From Chthonomonas sp. UBA6659 (GTDB lineage Bacteria; Armatimonadota; Fimbriimonadia; Fimbriimonadales; Fimbriimonadaceae): DNA of 11,037 bases. The stretch is taken from assembly GCA_002455425.1 (NCBI GenBank), contig DKKT01000093.1, forward strand, positions 1-11,037. Reading direction: 5' to 3'. The notes beneath the pieces were generated by a model that did not search any database, was not told the origin of the DNA, and saw nothing but the letters and a program-made list of their open reading frames with translations. Position numbers and translations under genes: made by a program. Positions 6,439 through 11,037 of the stretch are shown here, piece by piece; the first letter of the stretch is position 1, and each line of letters begins with the position of its first letter.

Positions 6439-7708
6439 CGAGCACGTCCGACGGGGTCAAGCCCATACCCCGGTATCGACACTCGTTGAAGCGTTGACGG
6501 CCGAGCGCCTGACACGCAGCGATCCCGATCTCCTCGAGAAGTCGCTCTTGGGCCGGAGTCCGGCTCAGCTCCACGCGCTCCATGACGGTTTCAAGCGTGC
6601 CGAGAGCCGTGCTCGCCTCCTCGAACCGCCGACTCGCGGCCAGCCATTCGATCCAAAGCTCCAGAGCGAGGGCGACGGACCGTGGGTCGCCTTGCGCCAA
6701 CCGGAGCCGGGTGGATTCCAGGATCGCTGACTCGGCCCCGGCCCGGTCGCCGAGTTTGAGTCGCGAGCCGCCGATCGACCCGAGAGCCCATCCTTGCATG
6801 CGCTCGTTGCCGAGCTTGCTGAACGCCACGTACGCCTCCTCGTGATAGCCGAGCGCGGTCGCGGGGTCGGATCGATCCTCATAGAGGATGCCGAGCGCAT
6901 TGAGAACGAGGCCCTCGCCGTCGATGTCACCGGCCTCCTTCAGGACTTCCAGCGCTTCCAAGTAGGCCGTCATCGCGTGGTCGTCGCGGCCGGCGTATCG
7001 TTCCAGGTTGCCGAGGTTGAGCAGGATGGTTCCGTATACGTAGCCTCGCTCACCCCGCAGGAGGTCTCGGGCGTGGTGGTAGGCGTCGCGGGCATCGTCG
7101 AGCCGCCCCCGATCGTTGTAGAGCATGGCGAGGTTGTTCAGTGTCCGGGCGACCAGAACCGGCTCGCCGAGCTCCTTCCGGATCTCGAGCGCCCGAAGGA
7201 GGGAGCGTTCCGCCTCTTCGGGGCGATCTCCGGCGGTCACGGCGAGAATTCCGGCGGCGTTGTGGATAGTGGCCAGGAGTCGGGGCTCGCCTTGCAGTCC
7301 CGCCCCCGCCCGTGACAGGTAGCTAAGACCTTCGTCGATACCGCCGCGCCGCGTCCATTGTCGCCAGATCTGGCCCAGGAGTCGGCGCGCGCTCTCGATC
7401 GCCTCGCGATCCTCGGGATCGCCGAGCAGCGTGTTCAGCGCGAGACGCAGGTTGCTTTCCTCCGTTTCGATCCGTGACGTCCAGAGAGCCTGCTCGCCGG
7501 CTTGCAGGCCCTCTTCGGCTCCGGACATCGCCTCCACGAAGTGCTCGGCGTGACGCCGGGTCAACTCCCTGCTCTCCCCCTCCTCCTCGAGCTTGGCCCG
7601 GGCGTAGGCTCGCACTGATTCCAGCATCGTGTAGCGCCCCGCGTCGAACTGCACCAGCGACTTCTCGATGAGCCCCTGGAGTCCATCGGTGATCTCGACC
7701 CGAGTCAT
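6428..7708 (-). CDS. TPR-repeat protein, C-terminal half of a STAND-type regulator
   Basis: A 426-residue helical protein. Residues 1-60 (GLQGLIEKSLVQFDAGRYTMLESVRAYARAKL..RRHAEHFVEAM) match the segment that follows the NB-ARC ATPase in STAND regulators of the AfsR/LuxR type ('LVDKSLV..RY.MLETVREYA..L...RHA'). There is no P-loop and no DNA-binding domain, so this is a separate C-terminal half. TPR-like repeats follow at about 186-219, 226-259, 266-299 and 306-339 (for example TLNNLAMLYNDRGRLDDARDAY). Its ATG overlaps the rarA stop (ATGA); GGAG eight bases upstream is a usable Shine-Dalgarno. The ORF is intact, so it may be a functional protein-binding scaffold rather than a decaying fragment. 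Coupling to RarA is certain in layout; functional linkage is inference. Confidence 0.8.
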   Translation of the reverse strand: MTRVEITDGLQGLIEKSLVQFDAGRYTMLESVRAYARAKLEEEGESRELTRRHAEHFVEAMSGAEEGLQAGEQALWTSRIETEESNLRLALNTLLGDPEDREAIESARRLLGQIWRQWTRRGGIDEGLSYLSRAGAGLQGEPRLLATIHNAAGILAVTAGDRPEEAERSLLRALEIRKELGEPVLVARTLNNLAMLYNDRGRLDDARDAYHHARDLLRGERGYVYGTILLNLGNLERYAGRDDHAMTAYLEALEVLKEAGDIDGEGLVLNALGILYEDRSDPATALGYHEEAYVAFSKLGNERMQGWALGSIGGSRLKLGDRAGAESAILESTRLRLAQGDPRSVALALELWIEWLAASRRFEEASTALGTLETVMERVELSRTPAQERLLEEIGIAACQALGRQRFNECRYRGMGLTPSDVLANR

Positions 7709-9018
7709 GGATCCGGCTCCGTCCGTCGAAGTCGCCGTTCGAGGATCCGGGCTTCGTAACCCAAGTCGGTCGGCTCATAGTAGGGGGTCGACCAGTTCCC
7801 CTCCGGCAGATAGCGGAACTCGACCCAGTGGCCGGGATGATCGTGTGGATAGAGATAGCCCGCCCCATGGCCGAGCTGCTTGTATACCTCCACCGGGGCG
7901 TTCCGCAGCGGCAGCGGGATCGGCGTCAACGGGTGGGTTCGGGCGTCAGCGAGGGCCTTTTCGACTCCCAAGTAGGCAGCGTTGCTCTTCGGGGCCTCGG
8001 CCAGATAACAGGTCACCTGGCCGAGCACGATCCGGCCCTCCGGCATCCCGATCCGCTCGATCGCCTGGGCGGCTGCGATCGCCACGACAAGGCCCTGGGG
8101 GTCGGCGTTGCCGATGTCCTCCGAGGCGAGAATCAGGAGCCGACGCATGATGAAGCGCGGGTCCTCTCCCGCTTCAAGCATGCGCGCCAGATAGTGGAGT
8201 GCCGCGTCGCTGTCCGAGCCACGCACGGATTTGATGAAGGCCGAAATCGTGTCGTAGTGGTAATCCCCTTGCCGATCGTAGCGGACCGCCGGCTTCTGGA
8301 GGACTTCCTCGATTAGGGGCAACTCGATCGTGCCGCCGTCCGGGGCGAGCGTCGAAGCCGACTCGAGCGCGTTCAGCGCCAACCGTGCATCGCCGTCGGC
8401 GCAAGCGATCAGGTGGGCTTCCGCGTCCGGTGCCACCGTCAGGGATCGGGATCCGAGCCCGCGCTCGGTATCGGACAGGGCTCGCGAGACGAGCGACCGA
8501 ATTGCATCACCCGTGAGTGGACGCATGACCAGCACCCGGGCTCGCGAAAGGAGCGCCGGAGCGAGGACGAAGTACGGACTCTCGGTCGTCACACCGACAA
8601 GCTGGATCGTTCCGTCCTCGATCAGGCCCAGGAGTGAGTCCTGCTGGGTTCGGTTGAAGTGGTGGATTTCGTCGAGGACGAGCAGTGTGCCTTGGCCGGT
8701 CAGGCGCCGACGCTCCGTCGCTGCCTTAGCGATCTGACGGATGTCGGCCACGCCGGTCGTCACCGCGCTCCGGTTTTCGACTGCTGCGTTCGCATACGCG
8801 GCGACGAGGTGGGCCAGCGTCGTTTTGCCGCAGCCCGGCGGCGCCCAGAGGATCACCGATCCAAGCGCACCGGCTTCGATCGCAGCGCGGGTCGGCAAGC
8901 CTTGGCCGAGCAGGTGCTCCTGCCCCACGTACTCGTCGAGGGCCCTCGGTCGCATTCTCGCGGCGAGGGGTTGTGAGGGGCCGTTGGTGATGGGGGTGCC
9001 GAACAGGTCGTCCTGCAT
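7705..9018 (-). CDS. rarA: Replication-associated recombination protein A (RarA/MgsA, AAA+ ATPase)
   Basis: Homologue of E. coli RarA/MgsA and eukaryotic WRNIP1, which acts at stalled replication forks together with SSB and is related to clamp-loader ATPases. The 437 residues hold PLAARMRPRALDEYVGQEHLLG near the N-terminus, Walker A APPGCGKTT (59-67), Walker B LLVLDEIHHFN (112-122), sensor 1 in VGVTTESP (141-148) and an arginine-finger LLSRAR (156-161). The C-terminal tetramerisation domain follows (SEDIGNADPQGL, YPHDHPGHWVEFRYLPEG). Length is normal. The N-terminus MQDDLFG contains QDDLF, similar to the beta-clamp binding motif. No Shine-Dalgarno lies close to the ATG; TAGTCT lies nine bases upstream. 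The next gene downstream overlaps by ATGA. Confidence 0.95.
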   Translation of the reverse strand: MQDDLFGTPITNGPSQPLAARMRPRALDEYVGQEHLLGQGLPTRAAIEAGALGSVILWAPPGCGKTTLAHLVAAYANAAVENRSAVTTGVADIRQIAKAATERRRLTGQGTLLVLDEIHHFNRTQQDSLLGLIEDGTIQLVGVTTESPYFVLAPALLSRARVLVMRPLTGDAIRSLVSRALSDTERGLGSRSLTVAPDAEAHLIACADGDARLALNALESASTLAPDGGTIELPLIEEVLQKPAVRYDRQGDYHYDTISAFIKSVRGSDSDAALHYLARMLEAGEDPRFIMRRLLILASEDIGNADPQGLVVAIAAAQAIERIGMPEGRIVLGQVTCYLAEAPKSNAAYLGVEKALADARTHPLTPIPLPLRNAPVEVYKQLGHGAGYLYPHDHPGHWVEFRYLPEGNWSTPYYEPTDLGYEARILERRLRRTEPDP

Positions 9019-9027
9019 CGAAGCCGG

Positions 9028-9033
9028 AGACTA
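9028..9033 (-). promoter_or_regulatory. Candidate -10 box of rarA
   Basis: On the minus strand TAGTCT (TANNNT pattern) lies nine bases before the rarA ATG, with no Shine-Dalgarno between them. It would give a mRNA with a leader of only about three bases. Weak on its own; listed because similar boxes precede other starts here. Confidence 0.25.
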
Positions 9034-9036
9034 CCT

Positions 9037-9070
9037 GCCGGGGACTCCTCCTGCGGAGTCGATTCCCGGC
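9037..9070 (-). terminator. Strong stem-loop between acidic-protein gene and rarA
   Basis: GCCGGG plus GACTCC pair with GGAGTC and CCCGGC, giving 12 base pairs around a six-base loop (TCCTGC) with a four-base bulge on one side. A second, weaker hairpin (GTCC, loop TTCTGC, GGAC) lies at 9099-9112 and shares the loop sequence. No T-run follows on the minus strand. It may end transcription of the upstream gene or fold in the rarA leader; the role is not decided by sequence. Confidence 0.4.
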
Positions 9071-9139
9071 GGCGTCTTCCGAAGGGTCACGAGCCGTCGT
9101 CCTTCTGCGGACCTCGGTCGTCGCAACCCAAGATGAGTC

Positions 9140-9496
9140 TCAGTAGCCGTAGTCGACGGAGTAGGTGTTCACCTCAACCATGTCCATCGCCTCGTCGACG
9201 GTCAGGTGGTTGTCCCACTTGTCAGCCGGCTCCTCGGCCGTCGACCAGTCGTGGTGCCACGCGTCTTCGTAGCTGACGTCGTCGAAGATGCCGAGGTCGT
9301 GAACGTCGCTCATGACGAACTGGGTCGTGAGGCCGTGCTCCTCCTCGGTCTCGTCACCGAATAGCGTGATCGTCGTCGCTTCGACGATCCCATCGCCATC
9401 CTGGTCTTGGAAGAGGATGATTTCGGCAGCGTCGTAGGTGCCATCGGCGTCAGTGTCTTCGATAAGGATGAAGGCTTCGTTCTGAGAGAATTCCAT
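9140..9496 (-). CDS. Small acidic protein with tandem DxDxDG calcium-loop repeats
   Basis: I do not recognise a named family. The 118-residue protein is extremely rich in Asp and Glu. Residues 14-30 (DTDADGTYDAAEIILFQ) and 31-47 (DQDGDGIVEATTITLFG) are a tandem 17-residue repeat: each has a DxDxDG loop as in EF-hand, dockerin or thrombospondin-3 calcium sites, followed by a hydrophobic strand ending ILF or TLF. The C-terminal part is acidic and rich in aromatic residues (AWHHDWST, NTYSVDYGY). No signal peptide or membrane segment is visible, so it is cytoplasmic or uses another export route. ATG 9496 was chosen because AGGAG stands six bases upstream; a GTG at 9547 would add 17 basic, unrelated residues. 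Calcium binding is inferred from the motif. The upstream region holds a leader stem and a CRP-like site cluster. Confidence 0.75.
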   Translation of the reverse strand: MEFSQNEAFILIEDTDADGTYDAAEIILFQDQDGDGIVEATTITLFGDETEEEHGLTTQFVMSDVHDLGIFDDVSYEDAWHHDWSTAEEPADKWDNHLTVDEAMDMVEVNTYSVDYGY

Positions 9497-9504
9497 GTCG
9501 TGCT

Positions 9505-9551
9505 CCTGGTGTGTCGCGTGTTTTCGCGGTCTTGATGGATTGGACACCAGG
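9505..9551 (-). promoter_or_regulatory. Leader stem covering part of the Shine-Dalgarno
   Basis: On the minus strand CCTGGTGT (9551-9544) pairs perfectly with ACACCAGG (9512-9505). The second arm includes the first bases of AGGAG, the Shine-Dalgarno of the acidic-protein gene. The 31-base interior holds a smaller hairpin, CGCG-AAAACA-CGCG. If transcribed, this would reduce access of ribosomes to the start, as in thermosensor or ligand-controlled leaders. Function is inferred only from pairing. Confidence 0.4.
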
Positions 9552-9577
9552 TCATGGGGTCGGGATCGCGAGATAGG

Positions 9578-9604
9578 TCACAAGGCCCTGTGATGTCGAT
9601 CACA
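9578..9604. promoter_or_regulatory. CRP/FNR-family operator cluster (three half-sites)
   Basis: TGTGAT-GTCG-ATCACA at 9589-9604 is a perfect TGTGA-N6-TCACA palindrome, the consensus recognised by E. coli CRP and close relatives. A further TCACA half-site at 9578-9582 forms a second inverted repeat with the same TGTGA. The three half-sites start exactly 11 bp apart, about one helical turn. The cluster lies 82-108 bp upstream of the acidic-protein ATG and just downstream of the DUF1003 gene stop, so its likely target is the acidic-protein gene. The regulator is not in this window. Confidence 0.5.
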
Positions 9605-9643
9605 CGGAATGCCACGCGAATTCATCCCCAGGCGTGAAGGGCC

Positions 9644-10108
9644 TCATTCGGCCGACAAGGCGTCGGCGATCTCCTGCTCGGTGGCCCCACCTCTCCGCAG
9701 GAGGAGTTCGATCAGCCGCCCTTGGTGTTCCAGGCGCTGGAGAATCTCGGCGACTTCCTTCTCCGACCGGACGTTGACGTCGAAATCACTTTGGGCCCGA
9801 AGCTCTGCATGCCGGCCCTGGACGGTTTGCCCGACCATGATCAGCGGCATCAGCATGATCTGGACGAGATTCGAAATGAACAGCCAGAAAACGAAGGCCG
9901 ACGGCGGATCGAACTGCATGTGCTTAGGCGCAAGGAGGTTCCAGCCGAGCCACAGCACGGTCCACCCGAAAATCACGAAGAAGAACCCCATCGTCCCGAC
10001 TTTGTTGGTGATCGTCAGGGCGAGCCGGTCCATCGCGGAGAGACCCGCTTGATGCTCGGCGTTGACATCGCGAACCCGCGGAGAAGGCGGCCGGAACTTG
10101 AATCGCAT
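9644..10108 (-). CDS. DUF1003 family inner-membrane protein
   Basis: A 154-residue member of the DUF1003 family, of unknown function. The N-terminal part DRLALTITNKVGTMGF is the family's usual lead-in. Two membrane segments follow at ~38-60 (rich in Phe and Trp) and ~70-93 (FVFWLFISNLVQIMLMPLIM), with the short PPSAF loop between them. The C-terminus, from ~100, is charged and probably forms a cytoplasmic coiled coil (EKEVAEILQRLEHQGRLIELLLRR). No Shine-Dalgarno precedes the ATG; instead TAGAGT lies six bases upstream, suggesting a leaderless mRNA. It is transcribed divergently from the ahcY unit, with overlapping control regions. Confidence 0.88.
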   Translation of the reverse strand: MRFKFRPPSPRVRDVNAEHQAGLSAMDRLALTITNKVGTMGFFFVIFGWTVLWLGWNLLAPKHMQFDPPSAFVFWLFISNLVQIMLMPLIMVGQTVQGRHAELRAQSDFDVNVRSEKEVAEILQRLEHQGRLIELLLRRGGATEQEIADALSAE

Positions 10109-10114
10109 GAGGTA

Positions 10115-10120
10115 ACTCTA
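10115..10120 (-). promoter_or_regulatory. Candidate -10 box of the DUF1003 gene
   Basis: TAGAGT on the minus strand lies six bases before the ATG, the spacing expected if transcription begins at the A of the start codon. No clear -35 is present; the -35 position would overlap the -35 of the divergent ahcY promoter. Confidence 0.35.
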
Positions 10121-10132
10121 GCCGGTTCGACC

Positions 10133-10161
10133 TTGGATTCGGCATGGGACCGTGGTACAAT
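10133..10161 (+). promoter_or_regulatory. Sigma70-like promoter of the SAH riboswitch-ahcY unit
   Basis: TTGGAT (10133-10138) and TACAAT (10156-10161) are 17 bp apart. TGG directly before TACAAT gives an extended -10 (TGN). Transcription should begin near 10168, just before the riboswitch P1 stem. This is the best promoter in the window. Confidence 0.7.
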
Positions 10162-10172
10162 GTTCCCATCTG

Positions 10173-10253
10173 CCGAGGAGCGCTGCGATCTCGACGAGGA
10201 CCAGGCTCGGTGGATGCACGGGGATGTTCACCCGGTAACGTGCAACGGCGCTC
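10173..10253 (+). promoter_or_regulatory. S-adenosylhomocysteine (SAH) riboswitch aptamer
   Basis: All conserved parts of the SAH riboswitch class are present in order. P1 is CCGAG (10173-10177) paired with CTCGG (10206-10210). The conserved core GAGCGCTGC starts at 10178, and CCAGGCTCGG ends the first stem-loop. A variable hairpin is formed by TGCACG (10215-10220) and CGTGCA (10239-10244). The 3' strand AACGGCGCTC ends at 10253, and its GCGCTC (10248-10253) pairs with GAGCGC (10178-10183) to form the pseudoknot. It stands directly before ahcY, whose enzyme removes SAH; this class is known to turn the gene on when SAH accumulates. Confidence 0.93.
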
Positions 10254-10310
10254 GCGAACCCAGGTTCGCGGGCGCTTTCGTTTTCGGGCTTCGACCCGGG
10301 AGCGAAAGCG
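10253..10310 (+). promoter_or_regulatory. Candidate expression platform of the riboswitch
   Basis: Two hairpins follow the aptamer. CGCGAACC (10253-10260) pairs with GGTTCGCG (10263-10270); it shares its first base with the pseudoknot strand. CGCTTTCG (10273-10280) pairs with CGAAAGCG (10303-10310) and encloses a smaller CGGG/CCCG stem closed around TTCG. GGCGCT occurs both in the aptamer (10247-10252) and again at 10271-10276, so the second copy could compete for GAGCGC when SAH is absent. The Shine-Dalgarno AGGAAG (10328-10333) is outside these stems. No T-run is seen. Confidence 0.45.
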
Positions 10311-10339
10311 ACCCGGCAACCGACAATAGGAAGCACAGC

Positions 10340-11037
10340 ATGAACACTGTCACCAACCCGATCAAGACGACCGACTTTCACGTCGCCGATCTCAGCCTTG
10401 CCCCGTGGGGCCGCAAGGAGATCGCCATTGCCGAGACCGAAATGCCCGGTCTCATGGCCATCCGCGAGGAGTATGCCGCGTCAAAGCCCCTCACCGGGGC
10501 CCGCATCGCCGGATCGCTCCACATGACGATCCAGACCGCGGTCCTTATCGAGACGCTCAAGGCGCTCGGTGCCGATGTCCGATGGGCGAGCTGCAACATC
10601 TACAGCACCCAGGACCACGCTGCGGCCGCGATCGCCGATGCCGGCATCCCCGTCTTCGCGTACAAGGGCGAGACCCTCGACGAGTACTGGCTGTACACCC
10701 ACCGCATCCTCGAGTGGAACGATGGCGGCACTCCGAACATGATTCTCGACGACGGCGGCGACGCCACGCTCCTCGTCCTCCTCGGCTCCAGGGCCGAAAG
10801 CGATCCGAGCGTTCTCACCAACCCGACGAGCGAAGAAGAGATTGCCTTGTTCAACTCGATCAAAGCCAAGCTCGCGGAGGACTCCAGCTTCTACAGCCGG
10901 GTCAAGGCGAACATCAAGGGCGTCAGCGAAGAGACGACGACCGGCGTTCACCGTCTCTACGAGCTGCAGAAGAAGGGTGAGCTGCCGTTCCCGGCCTTCA
11001 ACGTCAACGACTCGGTGACCAAGAGCAAGTTCGACAA
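10340..11037 (+). CDS. ahcY: Adenosylhomocysteinase (3' end cut by window)
   Basis: Hydrolyses S-adenosylhomocysteine to adenosine and homocysteine, relieving product inhibition of methyltransferases. The first 232 residues are present. They show family motifs: GSLHMTIQTAVLIETL (59-74), WASCNIYSTQDHAAAAIA (82-99), GETLDEYW (110-117), DDGGDATLL (137-145), SEETTTGVHRLYEL (196-209) and NVNDSVTKSKFD at the window end, including the catalytic Lys/Asp region. The ~45-residue stretch between DDGGDATLL and SEETTTG is the insertion typical of bacterial long-form enzymes. ATG 10340 follows AGGAAG by six bases. Expression is predicted to be controlled by the upstream SAH riboswitch. The NAD-binding domain lies beyond the window. 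Confidence 0.95.
   Translation, partial: MNTVTNPIKTTDFHVADLSLAPWGRKEIAIAETEMPGLMAIREEYAASKPLTGARIAGSLHMTIQTAVLIETLKALGADVRWASCNIYSTQDHAAAAIADAGIPVFAYKGETLDEYWLYTHRILEWNDGGTPNMILDDGGDATLLVLLGSRAESDPSVLTNPTSEEEIALFNSIKAKLAEDSSFYSRVKANIKGVSEETTTGVHRLYELQKKGELPFPAFNVNDSVTKSKFD

Noticed and set aside
9497..9547. GTG start adding 17 residues to the acidic protein
   Set aside because: The addition is basic and unlike the protein, has no ribosome binding site, and the ATG at 9496 has an ideal AGGAG.
10481..10951. Minus-strand frame opposite ahcY
   Set aside because: It is the mirror of ahcY, whose protein is unmistakable; no independent support.

Overview
This is an 11 kb stretch of GC-rich, gene-dense bacterial chromosome with no sign of a mobile element, phage, CRISPR array, tRNA or rRNA. 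It encodes housekeeping metabolism and repair plus a few envelope genes. The mix suggests a diderm lineage outside the Proteobacteria. It includes a Bacillus-type SdhB, a large predicted outer-membrane beta-barrel, lipoproteins, and a tetratricopeptide protein of the STAND-regulator type. I would guess Armatimonadota (Fimbriimonadia) from the look of the proteins, but the sequence alone does not prove it.

Layout. 1-1197 (+): the 3' part of a lipoprotein glutaminyl cyclase, overlapped by ATGA with a small VOC/glyoxalase-fold protein. 1250-4863 (-): a two-gene operon, first an 857-residue beta-barrel surface protein, then a lipoprotein with two Ig-like domains and a cyclophilin PPIase domain. 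4957-6438 (+): a family 4 uracil-DNA glycosylase followed by sdhB without sdhA or sdhC. 6428-9018 (-): rarA followed, with an ATGA overlap, by a TPR protein that looks like the C-terminal half of a STAND regulator; its end overlaps the end of sdhB by 11 bp. 9140-9496 (-): a small, very acidic protein with two tandem DxDxDG repeats, behind a structured leader and a CRP-like operator cluster. 9644-10108 (-): a DUF1003 membrane protein. 10133-11037 (+): a sigma70-like promoter, an S-adenosylhomocysteine (SAH) riboswitch and the start of ahcY, cut by the window end.

How the parts work together. The SAH riboswitch and ahcY form a self-contained feedback unit of the methyl cycle. The barrel and cyclophilin lipoprotein probably act together at the outer membrane. 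UDG and RarA are both replication-linked repair proteins, and each carries a terminal peptide resembling the beta-clamp binding motif. Several genes at the head of transcription units lack a Shine-Dalgarno sequence and have a -10-like hexamer 6-9 bp before the start codon, which suggests leaderless mRNAs. Genes inside operons or behind long leaders mostly do have a Shine-Dalgarno sequence.

The least explained locus is 9140-9604: an unrecognised calcium-loop protein, a leader stem that covers part of its ribosome binding site, and three CRP-type half-sites spaced 11 bp apart.
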